Notes: generated by a model from the letters alone, not told the origin. Positions 10,026 through 19,613 are shown, counted from the first letter of the stretch. The stretch: DNA of 64,000 nt from JAVJUV01 sp047314965 (GCF_047314965.1 NZ_JBLBVK010000052.1:115808-179807), one strand, 5' to 3'. Made by a program: numbers and translations.

Positions 10026-12421
10026 CACGCACTGTCCTATCCGCCCTTCTGTCGCACTGGCGGCGCCAGCCGTTTCAGCTTCTGACGCTGATACTCGGGT
10101 TGTCTCTGGCCACCGCTCTCTGGTCTGGCGTGCAGGCGATCAACGCAGAAGCGCGGAAAAGCTACAGCGAGGCAGCAGACGTGCTTGGCGGCGGCGGCCT
10201 GTCCGAGATCCTCTCCGAAACCGGCAGCATTCCGGTCAGCACCTACGCCACCATCCGCCGCGCCGGATGGCGCGTTGCACCGGTGATAGACGGTTGGATA
10301 CCGGCCGAAGGAGGTCGTGTAAGGGTGCTGGGTTTTGACCCGCTCTCGATGCCGTCCGACAGCGGAACGAGCGCAGCTATCCAAGGCGTTGGTATATCGT
10401 CTTTTTTTGGCACCCCCGGAAGCATCCTCGCGGCGCCGGCGACCGCTGACCGGCTTGAACGCGCCGTGGAGAACCCCGTAGTCCCTTCCGAAGCCGTGGC
10501 GCCCGGCATGGCGCTGATGGACATCTCCACCGCAGCCCGGCTTCTGGGGCGTGAAGGCTTCGACCGCTTGCTGGTCGCAAAGGATCAGTCTCCCTTTCGC
10601 ACGCCCCTCGAAGAACTCTTTCCCAATCTGCGGATCGAGCCCGCAGCGACCGCCGAAGACCTCGGCCGTCTGACCGACAGTTTCCACCTGAACCTGACCG
10701 CCTTCGGCCTCCTGTCCTTCGCGGTCGGGCTTTTCATCGTGAATGGCGCGGTCGGACTGGCCTTCGAACAGCGCAGGCCAGTGTTCCGTACGCTTCGCGC
10801 GCTTGGCGTCCCTTCGCGAACTCTGGTCCTTTTGCTGGTGGTCGAACTCTTGATCTTCGCCCTGATAGCCGGTGCCATCGGCATACTGCTTGGCTACGTC
10901 CTCGCCGCACTTCTTCTGCCGGGCGTCGCAGCGACCCTGCGGGGCATCTACGGCGCCACTGTCGAAGGAACACTGACGCTCTCGCCACTGTGGTGGCTCT
11001 CCGGTCTCGCGATCGCTGTGCTTGGAACGGCGGCGGCATCAGCAACAGGACTGGCGCGCGTGGCGCGCATGACCCCGCTGGCGCCCGCTCGCCCCCGCGC
11101 CTGGGCGATGGCGACCGGACGCGCAATGAAGCAACAACTTGCACTGGCTGCGTTTTGCCTGGCCGGTGCACTCTCGGCGATGACATTCGGAAGCGGGCTC
11201 ACGGCGGGCTTCGCACTTCTGGGCGGGCTTCTCCTCGCCGCCGCACTGGCCCTGCCCTCCGTCCTCGCCGCACTTCTCGCTGCCGTGGCCCGAACAGCCA
11301 AAGGCCCATTGCAGACATGGTTCTGGGCCGACACCCGGCAACAGTTGCCCGGGCTCTCTCTTGCGCTGATGGCGCTTCTTTTGGCTCTTGCCGCCAATAT
11401 CGGCGTCGGAACGATGGTCGAAAGCTTCCGCAAGACATTCACCGGCTGGCTGGACCAGCGACTGGTCAGCGATCTCTACGTCACGCTTGAAGATGAAACG
11501 CGGGGAGACGAACTCCTGTCCTTTCTGGATAGCCGGGCACAGGGCGTGTTGCCGATCTGGCATATCGACGGCGAGGTGCTGGGCGGACCGGTCGAAATCT
11601 ACGGGGTGGTGAACCACCCGATCTACATCGAGAACTGGCCGCTTCTGGACGCCGCCCCGGACGCATGGAACGCAATCCATGCGGGACAGGGCGCGCTGGT
11701 GAACGAACAGCTGGCCCGCCGCCACGACCTTGCTCCCGGCGACCCTCTGATCCTGCCCCAAGGGCTCACCACGACCATCGCCGGAGTGTACAGCGACTAC
11801 GGCAACCCGATCGGCCAGGTCGTGATCGCGCTGCCATTGCTCACAACAACATATTCAGAGATCGACCGCAGCGATTTCGGTATCCTGACCGGAGGGGGCA
11901 CCGACGACTTGCGCGCGGAACTCGTCTCGGATTTCGGACTGCCCGAAGAAAACATGATCGACCAGTCCGCGCTCAAGGCCTTTTCGCTCTCGATCTTCGA
12001 GCGCACTTTCGCTGTGACAGGCGTTCTCAACGTCCTGACGCTTGGCGTCGCGGGACTGGCGATCCTGACCAGCCTTCTCACACTGGCATCGATGCGCCTG
12101 CCGCAACTGGCCCCGGTCTGGGCGCTGGGAATAACGCGCGCGCAACTTGGCCGAATCGAGCTGATCCGCGCCCTGATCCTGGCAATGCTGACATTTCTCC
12201 TTGCGATCCCTGTTGGCCTGGGGCTGGCCTGGGTGCTTCTGGCTGTGATCAACCTCGAAGCCTTCGGCTGGCGGCTGCCGATGTTCCTCTTTCCCGGCGA
12301 TTGGCTCCGCCTCGGTGTCCTGTCCCTTGCGGCAGCCGGTCTGGCGAGTCTCTGGCCCGCGTGGAAGCTTGCCCGCCGCCCTCCGGCCGATCTCATCCGG
12401 GTCTTCGCACAGGAGCGTTGA
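10022..12421 (+). CDS. ABC transporter permease with two FtsX domains
   Basis: A 799-aa membrane protein starting with GTG within the ATPase stop codon (GTGA). It has an N-terminal anchor (residues about 17-35), a large periplasmic domain, a first FtsX core of three or four helices near residues 225-340, two or three further helices near 370-460, a second periplasmic domain, and a C-terminal FtsX core near 660-785 ending RRPPADLIRVFAQER. This is the layout of large permeases paired with LolD-like ATPases that act on lipoproteins or export small molecules. No dedicated periplasmic partner is adjacent, so the substrate is unknown. Confidence 0.9.
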   Translation: MTRTVLSALLSHWRRQPFQLLTLILGLSLATALWSGVQAINAEARKSYSEAADVLGGGGLSEILSETGSIPVSTYATIRRAGWRVAPVIDGWIPAEGGRVRVLGFDPLSMPSDSGTSAAIQGVGISSFFGTPGSILAAPATADRLERAVENPVVPSEAVAPGMALMDISTAARLLGREGFDRLLVAKDQSPFRTPLEELFPNLRIEPAATAEDLGRLTDSFHLNLTAFGLLSFAVGLFIVNGAVGLAFEQRRPVFRTLRALGVPSRTLVLLLVVELLIFALIAGAIGILLGYVLAALLLPGVAATLRGIYGATVEGTLTLSPLWWLSGLAIAVLGTAAASATGLARVARMTPLAPARPRAWAMATGRAMKQQLALAAFCLAGALSAMTFGSGLTAGFALLGGLLLAAALALPSVLAALLAAVARTAKGPLQTWFWADTRQQLPGLSLALMALLLALAANIGVGTMVESFRKTFTGWLDQRLVSDLYVTLEDETRGDELLSFLDSRAQGVLPIWHIDGEVLGGPVEIYGVVNHPIYIENWPLLDAAPDAWNAIHAGQGALVNEQLARRHDLAPGDPLILPQGLTTTIAGVYSDYGNPIGQVVIALPLLTTTYSEIDRSDFGILTGGGTDDLRAELVSDFGLPEENMIDQSALKAFSLSIFERTFAVTGVLNVLTLGVAGLAILTSLLTLASMRLPQLAPVWALGITRAQLGRIELIRALILAMLTFLLAIPVGLGLAWVLLAVINLEAFGWRLPMFLFPGDWLRLGVLSLAAAGLASLWPAWKLARRPPADLIRVFAQER

Positions 12422-12422
12422 T

Positions 12423-12974
12423 ATGACCGAAAATTTCCGCGATCTCACCGGCATCATGGACGCGCTCTGGCGGCGACTGGAAGAGGGTGCGCATGTCGCC
12501 GACTCTCCGGCCCGCAACCTGTCGCTGGCGACATCCGGCCCGGACGGGGCCGCTGTCCGCCTTGTCGTCCTGCGCGGCGCGGATCGTGCAACAGCGTCAC
12601 TGACCTTCTACACCCATGCCCATTCCGGCAAGATCGCCCATCTCGAGCACACGCCCAAGGCCCAGCTTCTCCTTTGGGACCCGGCCTCGAATTTCCAGGC
12701 CCGGCTCTCGGCACATATCACGATGACGCCCGGCACAAAGCAGATCTGGGAGACCCTGACCCGGGGCGCGCGGCTCAACTATGCCACGGATCCTTTGCCC
12801 GGAACGTTGATGCGCGACCCTGCCGCGCATGCGCCAACCCCCGATCCGGGTTTGCTGACGGTTCTGACGGCACGAATCGAGACCATCGATCTTCTCCATC
12901 TCGGGGCTCTGCCCCATGCACGGGCGCTCTTTTCACGCGAAGATGAATTTCGAGGGCAATGGATCGCCCCCTGA
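12423..12974 (+). CDS. Pyridoxamine 5'-phosphate oxidase-like FMN-binding protein
   Basis: A 183-aa split-barrel flavoprotein. The N-terminal half has the PNPOx-like pattern SPARNLSLATSGPDGAAVRL, then VVLRGADRATASLTFYTHAH and SGKIAHLEHTPKAQLLLW. It is shorter at the C-terminus than true PdxH and lacks a convincing PLP-binding C-terminal block, so it is better called PNPOx-like. The ATG starts one base after the permease stop codon, which suggests it is co-transcribed with the ABC transporter. The function is unknown; heme or flavin binding are family possibilities. Confidence 0.78.
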   Translation: MTENFRDLTGIMDALWRRLEEGAHVADSPARNLSLATSGPDGAAVRLVVLRGADRATASLTFYTHAHSGKIAHLEHTPKAQLLLWDPASNFQARLSAHITMTPGTKQIWETLTRGARLNYATDPLPGTLMRDPAAHAPTPDPGLLTVLTARIETIDLLHLGALPHARALFSREDEFRGQWIAP

Positions 12975-13014
12975 CCCTCTCGCCAAAGCACTCGGCAAAG
13001 GCTAGGGATCACAC

Positions 13015-15174
13015 ATGATGTCCCTGCCCCTTCCTTTCGCAAAGGATGTCGTCCTCGTCGGCGGCGGCCATGCGCACGCGTTGCTCTTGCGGCGGTGGGG
13101 AATGAAGCCGGTTCCCGGCGCACGGCTGACGCTGATCAACCCGGCCCCGTCCGCGCCCTACACCGGCATGCTGCCGGGCTTCGTGGCGGGTCACTACACG
13201 CGCGATGCCCTGGAAATCGACCTCGTCAAGCTGGCGCGTTTCGCGGATGCCCGGGTGATCTTTGGTTGGGTCGAAGCTCTCGACCCCGAGGCACGGACGC
13301 TGAAGGTCGAGGGCCGACCCGAAATCCGCTTCGATCTTGCATCAATAGACATCGGCATCACTTCCGACATGCCCGAAATCCCGGGATTCACGGCATTCGC
13401 TGTCGCAGCCAAGCCGCTTGGACCGTTCGCGGCCCGCTGGCGCAACTTTCTGGCAGGCGATGGCGGAGACGTTGTCGTGATCGGAGGCGGCGTGGCCGGC
13501 GTGGAACTTGCGCTGACAATGGACCATGCGCTTGCCGGGCGCGGCAAGGTCAGCGTCATCGAAGCCGGCACGGCGCTTCAGGGTCTGGGAGACGGCACCC
13601 GGCACAAACTCATCGACAGGATGGCCGCCGCCGGAATCACCCTGCTGGAAGGCGAGCGCGTGGCCGAGGTGACGGCTGGCGAGATACTGCTAGAAAGCGG
13701 CGAAAAGATCGCCGCTAAGCTGACGGTCGGCGCGGCGGGTGCCCGCCCATTCCCATGGCTGGCATCGACCGGCCTCGCCCTGACCGACGGTTTCATCACG
13801 GTCGACGACACGCTCCGTTCGACATCGCATTCGCATATCTACGCCAGCGGCGACTGCGCTCACCTTGGCAAGACGCCACGCCCCAAGGCAGGCGTTTTCG
13901 CGGTCCGCGCCGCCCCTGTCCTCACTCATAATCTCCAGGCCGACCTGACAGGCGGCATGCGCAAGGCCTTCCGGCCTCAGAAACACTATTTGAAGCTCAT
14001 TTCGCTGGGGCCAGAGGAAGCTCTGGCCGACAAATGGGGACGATCTCTCGGCGGCGCCTGGGCGTGGCGTTGGAAAGACCGAATAGACCGCGCCTTCATG
14101 GAGAAACTCGCCAGCCTGCCCCCGATGGATCGTCCGCAGCTGCCACGAAATGCGGCAAAGGGCGTGTTCGAGGCGCTCGGCCCGAAACCGCTATGCGGGG
14201 GCTGCGGTGCCAAGGTCGGCTCCGGCACGCTCGACCGCGTGCTGGACAGGCTTCCCGCCCATCAGCGGGACGACGTGACCGCAGCTCCCGGCGACGATGC
14301 GGCAATCCTTAAGGTCGGAAATGCCAGCCAGGTGATTTCGACCGACCACCTGCGCGCGTTCTGGAGCGATCCGTGGCTGATGGCCCGGATCACCGCGGTT
14401 CACGCGCTCAACGACATTCTCGCCATGGGCGCCACGCCCCAGGCGGCTTTGGCGCAGATCACGCTGCCGCCCATGGCTGCGGCGATGCAGGAAAGCTGGC
14501 TGACCGAAATACTCGACGGCGCCACTGGCATCTTCGCGGCAGAAAACGTGGCGCTGGCAGGCGGCCATACCTCGATCGGATCGGAATTGACCCTCGGCTT
14601 CACCGTGACCGGACTTGCCGCGGAAGCCCCGCTGTCGCTCGACGCAGCAAAGGCGGGCGACGCGCTGATCCTGACGGCCCCAATAGGGTCAGGCACCATC
14701 CTTGCTGCCGAAATGGAAGGCAAAGCCCGCGGGGACGATGTGGCAAGGGCGCTGGCGCATCTCTCTGCACCCCGAGGTGCCATTGCCCGTGCCCTAGCCC
14801 CTCATGCCCGCGCCATGACCGACGTCACTGGCTTCGGCCTGGCCGGTCACCTCGCACGAATCGCCAGGGCCTCTGATCTTTCTGCCGAGCTTGTCCTGGC
14901 AAATATCCCTATCCTTGAGGGTGCCGAAGAGCTTGCCGCAATGGGCGTTCGCTCCTCTATATGGCCGGAAAACCGCGCAGCCGTCGAAGCGACGCTCCCG
15001 GACACGCCTCTGACCACGCTTCTCTTCGACCCTCAAACGGCCGGCGGATTCCTCGCAGCCGTGGCACCTGAGAAGGCGGAAAAAGCGGTGTCCGATTGTC
15101 AGGCGGCAGGGGCGGATGCCCATGTCATCGGCCACCTGATCCCAAAGGGAGCTGTCACCCTCAGGATCCGTTGA
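13015..15174 (+). CDS. selD: Selenide water dikinase fused to an FAD-dependent oxidoreductase
   Basis: A 719-aa two-domain protein. Residues about 1-370 form a pyridine nucleotide-disulfide/NDH-2-like flavoprotein with an FAD motif (DVVLVGGGHAHALLL), an NAD motif (VVVIGGGVAGVELAL) and a C-terminal FAD motif (HIYASGDCAHL). Residues about 383-719 form SelD, which makes selenophosphate from selenide and ATP. Its catalytic loop is PLCGGCGAKVG, so the active site has Cys and Lys rather than selenocysteine, followed by PGDDAAIL and DILAMGATPQAAL. This fusion is known in several bacteria; the N-terminal domain may deliver reduced selenium, which is inference. The 3' end overlaps that of selU by 14 bases on the opposite strand. 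Confidence 0.95.
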   Translation: MMSLPLPFAKDVVLVGGGHAHALLLRRWGMKPVPGARLTLINPAPSAPYTGMLPGFVAGHYTRDALEIDLVKLARFADARVIFGWVEALDPEARTLKVEGRPEIRFDLASIDIGITSDMPEIPGFTAFAVAAKPLGPFAARWRNFLAGDGGDVVVIGGGVAGVELALTMDHALAGRGKVSVIEAGTALQGLGDGTRHKLIDRMAAAGITLLEGERVAEVTAGEILLESGEKIAAKLTVGAAGARPFPWLASTGLALTDGFITVDDTLRSTSHSHIYASGDCAHLGKTPRPKAGVFAVRAAPVLTHNLQADLTGGMRKAFRPQKHYLKLISLGPEEALADKWGRSLGGAWAWRWKDRIDRAFMEKLASLPPMDRPQLPRNAAKGVFEALGPKPLCGGCGAKVGSGTLDRVLDRLPAHQRDDVTAAPGDDAAILKVGNASQVISTDHLRAFWSDPWLMARITAVHALNDILAMGATPQAALAQITLPPMAAAMQESWLTEILDGATGIFAAENVALAGGHTSIGSELTLGFTVTGLAAEAPLSLDAAKAGDALILTAPIGSGTILAAEMEGKARGDDVARALAHLSAPRGAIARALAPHARAMTDVTGFGLAGHLARIARASDLSAELVLANIPILEGAEELAAMGVRSSIWPENRAAVEATLPDTPLTTLLFDPQTAGGFLAAVAPEKAEKAVSDCQAAGADAHVIGHLIPKGAVTLRIR

Positions 15175-16210
15175 GCTGACCGGCGATGTCACGCGCCAGC
15201 CGAAGTACGTCATCAGGCTCAAGACTTCCGGTTTCGAAGGTGGTGATCCCCGAACCGCCGATCCGTTCGCGAACCTTGCGATAGCGCGGATCATAGTGCT
15301 CGCGTATCAACTCTTCGGCCAGCTCCCGGTGATGACCCGCGGCACCAAGCGCCTTCCACGCCTCGACCTGTTCGCAGCCCTGAAGCTTCACCAGCCGATC
15401 CAGCCTCGCCCACAATGCCTCCTTGTCCGTCACGAGATCGGAATAAGCCTTCGTCAGGTACTCGGCCCGCGCCTCGACTGGCGCCGAGATCTCGATCCGC
15501 TCCGCCACTTTCATCGCTGCGAAAAGACGCGGTGGCAGGTTCAGGCGCCCGACGCGGCTGGATTCGGCCTCGACCACCACAGGTCGTTGGGGATCAAGCG
15601 CGTCGATCTCGGCGGCCAAGGCGCTCTCGAACGCCTTCTGGCTCGGCTGCGCGCCCCGCCCGCCCAATGCCGAGCCCCGATGATTGGCCAGCCCTTCAAG
15701 ATCGAGGGTCTGGACACCCTCGTCGCGCAGGGCCTTCAGAACATCCGTCTTCGCTGTTCCCGTGTTGCCGTCCAGAAGCACGACCCGCGACGGTACCGGA
15801 GTGTCATAAAGACGCCGCACAACCAACCGGCGGTAGGTCTGGTATCCACCCTCCAGCACCTCGACCCGCCACCCGATCTGCGCAAGGATCGTCGCGAACG
15901 AACCCGAGCGCTGCCCACCTCTCCAGCAATAGACGAGTGGCCGCCAGCCTCCGTCTTTCCCGGCCAAGGGGCCTTCGATATGGGCAGCGGCATTCCGCGC
16001 CACCAGGGCACCACCGATCTTGCGCGCGAGGAACGGGCTTTCTTGAACATAGATCGTCCCCACGCGCGCACGCTCCTCGTCGGACAACACCGGCAAGCTG
16101 ATCGCGCCGGGCACCCTGTCCTCCGCGTACTCGGAGGGGGCGCGAACGTCGATCACGCTGTCGAATCCGGCGCCAGCCAGATCGGAGAGGCGGTTCATGC
16201 GAAATACCAT
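15161..16210 (-). CDS. selU: tRNA 2-selenouridine synthase
   Basis: SelU/MnmH (349 aa) replaces sulfur by selenium in 2-thiouridine at tRNA position 34, using selenophosphate made by SelD. The N-terminal rhodanese domain carries the Cys motif YCWRGGQRSGS near residue 95, and the C-terminal domain has the P-loop LLDGNTGTAKTDVL near residue 145 and ANHRGSALG. GAGG precedes the ATG at 16210. It is convergent with selD. The pair explains selenium use by tRNA modification; selA and selB are not in the window. Confidence 0.95.
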   Translation of the reverse strand: MVFRMNRLSDLAGAGFDSVIDVRAPSEYAEDRVPGAISLPVLSDEERARVGTIYVQESPFLARKIGGALVARNAAAHIEGPLAGKDGGWRPLVYCWRGGQRSGSFATILAQIGWRVEVLEGGYQTYRRLVVRRLYDTPVPSRVVLLDGNTGTAKTDVLKALRDEGVQTLDLEGLANHRGSALGGRGAQPSQKAFESALAAEIDALDPQRPVVVEAESSRVGRLNLPPRLFAAMKVAERIEISAPVEARAEYLTKAYSDLVTDKEALWARLDRLVKLQGCEQVEAWKALGAAGHHRELAEELIREHYDPRYRKVRERIGGSGITTFETGSLEPDDVLRLARDIAGQLNGS

Positions 16211-16342
16211 GGCGCCTCTTAATCCTTAGGCACGACAGAGGAAAGAGACCGCTGCGACGCCGCGTCATCGGCATGAGCGCTTGATTTTGAAAGCCATACT
16301 TCTCAGGTGTAAGCTATGGGTATGGTGTCACCAGGCTCCGCG

Positions 16343-17068
16343 ATGAAATTCTGGATCGCTCTTGCTTCCTTCATGTCCGCGACATCGGCGGCGTCGGCGG
16401 ATTGCGTAGTATTGCTTCATGGTCTGGCCCGCGGCCCGGCCTCCATGGCCATCATGGCAAACCGGCTTGAAGCCGCCCGTTTCAAGACCGTGAACCACGG
16501 CTACCCCTCCCGCAAACAACCGTTCGACGTCCTCGTCCACGAGGCGCTCGATGGCCCCGTCAAGGAATGCGCCGGCGAGCGGACCCATTTCGTCGGCCAT
16601 TCGCTGGGCGGCATCCTGATCCGCGCCTGGCTGCAAGACAACCGGCCCGAGATCATGGGTCGCGTGGTGATGATCGGACCACCGAACAGCGGCTCGGAAC
16701 TTGTCGATGTCCTGGGTGAACTGGACGCCTTCGAATGGATCAACGGCCCCGTCGGACACGTTCTCGGCACGGACCCGGACAGTGTGCCGAACCAACTTGG
16801 CTTGCCCGCCGTCGAAATCGGAGTGATCGCCGGCGACCAATCCCTGAACCCGGTCTACTCCTACCTGATCGAGGGTCCCGACGACGGCAAGGTCTCGGTC
16901 GAATCGACCCGCCTTCCCGGCATGTCCGATCACATCGTCCTGCCTGTGACGCATACCTTTATGATGAACGACCCGATCGTTATCCGCGAAACCATCCTGT
17001 TTCTGCGAAACGGCAAGTTCGACCCCGATGTCAGTTATGTGGATCTGCTGAGCGAGTTGCTCCGATAG
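16343..17068 (+). CDS. Exported alpha/beta hydrolase (lipase-like)
   Basis: A 241-aa alpha/beta hydrolase with an N-terminal signal peptide (MKFWIALASFMSATSAASA). The oxyanion region is VVLLHGLARGPASM and the nucleophile elbow is HFVGHSLGGIL near residue 85. A late DHIVLPVTHTF would supply the catalytic His. These fit EstA/lipase-like triacylglycerol hydrolases of about 240 aa. The ATG at 16343 was chosen because the signal peptide begins there; an in-frame ATG at 16316 would add nine residues. The substrate is unknown. Confidence 0.85.
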   Translation: MKFWIALASFMSATSAASADCVVLLHGLARGPASMAIMANRLEAARFKTVNHGYPSRKQPFDVLVHEALDGPVKECAGERTHFVGHSLGGILIRAWLQDNRPEIMGRVVMIGPPNSGSELVDVLGELDAFEWINGPVGHVLGTDPDSVPNQLGLPAVEIGVIAGDQSLNPVYSYLIEGPDDGKVSVESTRLPGMSDHIVLPVTHTFMMNDPIVIRETILFLRNGKFDPDVSYVDLLSELLR

Positions 17069-17113
17069 CACGGCTGTGGACAAAACGGCGTGTCGCGCCT
17101 AGACCTGCCGATC

Positions 17114-17344
17114 ATGGCAAACCGCAAGAACAGCCTTTTCGAAGTCCGCCATCCGATCTTCAGACCGTTGTGGCGCAGGGTGGTCGTTACAGCCTTCTGC
17201 ATTGGCTGGGCGTTGTTCGAGCTTTCGAACGGTGCAATGATCTGGGCCGCAATCTTCGGAGCCTGCGGCGTCCACCTGTTCCTGCAGTTCTTCGTCAAGT
17301 TCGACCCGGCCGACTACGAGCCTGAGGACAAGAACCCTTCCTAG
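17114..17344 (+). CDS. Small membrane protein, DUF3329-like
   Basis: A 76-aa protein with a basic N-terminus (MANRKNSLFEVRHPIFRPLW) and two predicted membrane helices at about residues 24-40 and 43-60, ending in an acidic tail (DPADYEPEDKNPS). I recall similar small proteins from Rhodobacterales catalogued as DUF3329, but I am not certain of the number. No function is known. Its stop codon TAG shares the palindrome CTAG (17341-17344) with the stop codon of the convergent thiolase gene. An in-frame GTG at 17090 is an alternative start. Confidence 0.72.
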   Translation: MANRKNSLFEVRHPIFRPLWRRVVVTAFCIGWALFELSNGAMIWAAIFGACGVHLFLQFFVKFDPADYEPEDKNPS

Positions 17345-18552
17345 ACGGCTTCAACAGCGATGGCTGTCGCCTCGCCACCGCCGATGCAGATCGAGGCCAC
17401 GCCGCGCTTCGCATTCCGCGCTTTCATCGCGCCCAGCAGCGTCACGATGATTCTTGCCCCCGAGGCGCCGATCGGATGCCCGAGCGCCACCGCGCCGCCG
17501 TGGACGTTCAGTTTCTCATGCGGAATACCGACCTCTCGCATAGACGCCATGGCGACGACAGCGAAGGCTTCGTTGATCTCGAACAGATCAATATCATCCA
17601 CGTTCCACCCGGTCTTGGCGAACAGCCGCTCCTTAGCGAAGATCGGTGCGGTGGTGAACCAGCCCGGCTCGCCGGCATAGGCAGCATGCCCCACGATCCG
17701 GACCAGCGGCGTCAGCCCCAGCCGCGCCGCCTCGGCGCCACTTGCCAACACGAGCGCCGCTGCGCCGTCATTGATCGACGACGACGAAGCCGCCGTTATC
17801 GTCCCGTCTTTCTTGAATGCGGGTCTCAGGCCCGGAATACGGTCGGGATCTATCCGTTGCGGTCCCTCGTCGGCATCGACCGTCATCTCGCCCTTGCGCG
17901 TCTTCACCGTGACCGGCGCGATTTCCCATCCGAAAGCGCCGCTGTCGGCCGCTGCCTTGGCCCGTCGCACGCTCTCGACGGCATAGGCGTCCTGTTCATC
18001 ACGAGTGAACTGGTAACGCTCTGCGCAATCCTCCCCAAAAGTGCCCATCGACCGACGTGTGCCGTCAGAGGCGATGTCATAGGCATCTTCAAGACCGTCG
18101 AGCATCATGTGATCCAGTATTCGCCCATGCCCGATCCGCGCCCCGGCGCGCCCCTCAGGCAAAAGATAAGGCGCATTCGTCATGCTCTCCATGCCGCCCG
18201 CGATGACACTGGTAACCGACCCGGCGCGGATCGCCTCGTATCCCTGGATCACCGCCTTCATGCCGGACCCGCACACCTTGGACACCGTGGTGCAGGGTAC
18301 CGAAACCGGCACACCCGCTCCCAGAGCCGCCTGCCGCGCGGGCGCCTGGCCCAGACCCGCAGGCAGCACGTTCCCCATCAGAACCTCGCCCGCGTTCTCC
18401 GGAGCCAACCCGGCATCGGCCAGTGCCGCTGATATGGCGCGCGCGCCCAACTCGGTCGCGCTGATGCCAGAAAATGCACCCTGGAACGCGCCCAATGGGG
18501 TCCGCGCCGCGCCGCAGATAAAGATGTCATTGCTGCCTGTATCCAACGCCAT
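17341..18552 (-). CDS. Acetyl-CoA acetyltransferase (thiolase)
   Basis: A 403-aa degradative/biosynthetic thiolase that interconverts two acetyl-CoA and acetoacetyl-CoA, or cleaves longer 3-ketoacyl-CoAs. The acylated Cys is in VSKVCGSGMKAV near residue 95, and the C-terminal motifs are NEAFAV, NVHGGAVALGHPIGASGARI and CIGGGEATAI with the second catalytic Cys. The N-terminus DIFICGAARTPLGAFQGAFS is typical. The start at 18552 has GGAG 6 bases upstream. It is monocistronic here, lying between tRNA-Leu and a convergent small gene. Specificity (AtoB/PhaA versus acetyl-CoA C-acyltransferase) cannot be fixed from the sequence. Confidence 0.94.
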   Translation of the reverse strand: MALDTGSNDIFICGAARTPLGAFQGAFSGISATELGARAISAALADAGLAPENAGEVLMGNVLPAGLGQAPARQAALGAGVPVSVPCTTVSKVCGSGMKAVIQGYEAIRAGSVTSVIAGGMESMTNAPYLLPEGRAGARIGHGRILDHMMLDGLEDAYDIASDGTRRSMGTFGEDCAERYQFTRDEQDAYAVESVRRAKAAADSGAFGWEIAPVTVKTRKGEMTVDADEGPQRIDPDRIPGLRPAFKKDGTITAASSSSINDGAAALVLASGAEAARLGLTPLVRIVGHAAYAGEPGWFTTAPIFAKERLFAKTGWNVDDIDLFEINEAFAVVAMASMREVGIPHEKLNVHGGAVALGHPIGASGARIIVTLLGAMKARNAKRGVASICIGGGEATAIAVEAV

Positions 18553-18644
18553 ATCAGTCTCCAGCCTACGAAACGCCCGGTCGTGCCGACACGCACGGAT
18601 CATCCGCCAGACGGCAGGGAAGAGCAATGATCTGGATGAAGAAA

Positions 18645-18731
18645 TGGTGCGGTCGAGAAGACTCGAACTTCCACGGGAGTTACCCCACAGCGACCTCAAC
18701 GCTGCGCGTCTACCAATTCCGCCACGACCGC
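18645..18731 (-). tRNA. tRNA-Leu (anticodon GAG)
   Basis: Read on the minus strand it begins GCGGTCGTGGCGGAATTGG, a standard class II tRNA-Leu start. The 7-bp acceptor stem pairs GCGGTCG with CGACCGC, followed by discriminator A and an encoded CCA. The anticodon stem-loop CAGCG-TTGAGGT-CGCTG gives anticodon GAG. A long variable arm follows, then the T arm GGAAG-TTCGAGT-CTTCT. It reads CUC and CUU leucine codons. Confidence 0.95.
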
Positions 18732-18941
18732 ACTGTCAGGCTTGGTGCGGGCGTACATAGCTTCACGCACAGACGATGTGAAGAGGCTTTTTGGGGAAAT
18801 CGCGCCAAAGACAGGAGAGGGACTCGACGGGCATTGCGGCGGCCTTGGTTTCCATGGCAATTCCCTCAGGGTATACGGTTCCGAAATCGTCCGGAAATGG
18901 ACCCAAGCTCCGCGCCTTAAGATACCTTTTTTGGATATCCA

Positions 18942-19613
18942 ATGATCGACTGGATCATATCCCCCGGCCTGACCGACTACGAGCACGCTCTGCGCGAAAT
19001 GGAGACACGTGCCACGGCGATCCGCGAGGGCACGGCTTCCGAGGCGATCTGGCTGGTCGAGCATCCGCCGCTCTACACCGCCGGCACTTCAGCCAAGCCC
19101 GCCGATCTGACCGATCCGAACCGCTTTCCGGTCTATACCGCGAAGCGCGGCGGGCAATACACCTATCACGGCCCCGGGCAACGCGTGGCCTATGTGATGC
19201 TCGATGTCGCTAAACGCGGCCATGACGTGCGCCGTTTCGTCCACGACCTCGAACGCTGGATCATCGCGGCGCTGGCCGAATTCAACGTGCACGGCGAAAT
19301 CCGCGATGGCCGGGTCGGCGTCTGGGTCCCCCGCCCCGAGAAACCGCCGTTGCCGGATGGAAGCCAGCGAGAGGACAAGATCGCCGCATTGGGGATTCGC
19401 CTTCGGAAATGGGTCTCGTTTCATGGCCTGTCGATCAATGTCGAACCCGACCTCAGCCATTTCGACGGAATCGTCCCCTGCGGCATCCGCAATTACGGCG
19501 TGACGTCGCTGGTCGACCTGGGGCTGCCGGTCACGATGGCAGACGTCGACGTGGCGCTCAAGAAAACCTTCGCCGACATCTTCCCGACGCCCGGTGGCAC
19601 GGATCAGCCGTAA
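18942..19613 (+). CDS. lipB: Lipoyl(octanoyl) transferase
   Basis: LipB (223 aa) moves octanoate from acyl carrier protein to the lipoyl domains of 2-oxoacid dehydrogenases and the glycine cleavage H protein. Family motifs are VEHPPLYTAGTSA, RGGQYTYHGPGQRVAYVML, the catalytic Lys in KIAALGIRLRKWVSFHGLSIN, and the catalytic Cys in GIVPCGI. No strong ribosome site precedes the ATG (TTGGATATCCA). The 3' end overlaps the convergent dioxygenase gene by 10 bases. Confidence 0.95.
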   Translation: MIDWIISPGLTDYEHALREMETRATAIREGTASEAIWLVEHPPLYTAGTSAKPADLTDPNRFPVYTAKRGGQYTYHGPGQRVAYVMLDVAKRGHDVRRFVHDLERWIIAALAEFNVHGEIRDGRVGVWVPRPEKPPLPDGSQREDKIAALGIRLRKWVSFHGLSINVEPDLSHFDGIVPCGIRNYGVTSLVDLGLPVTMADVDVALKKTFADIFPTPGGTDQP

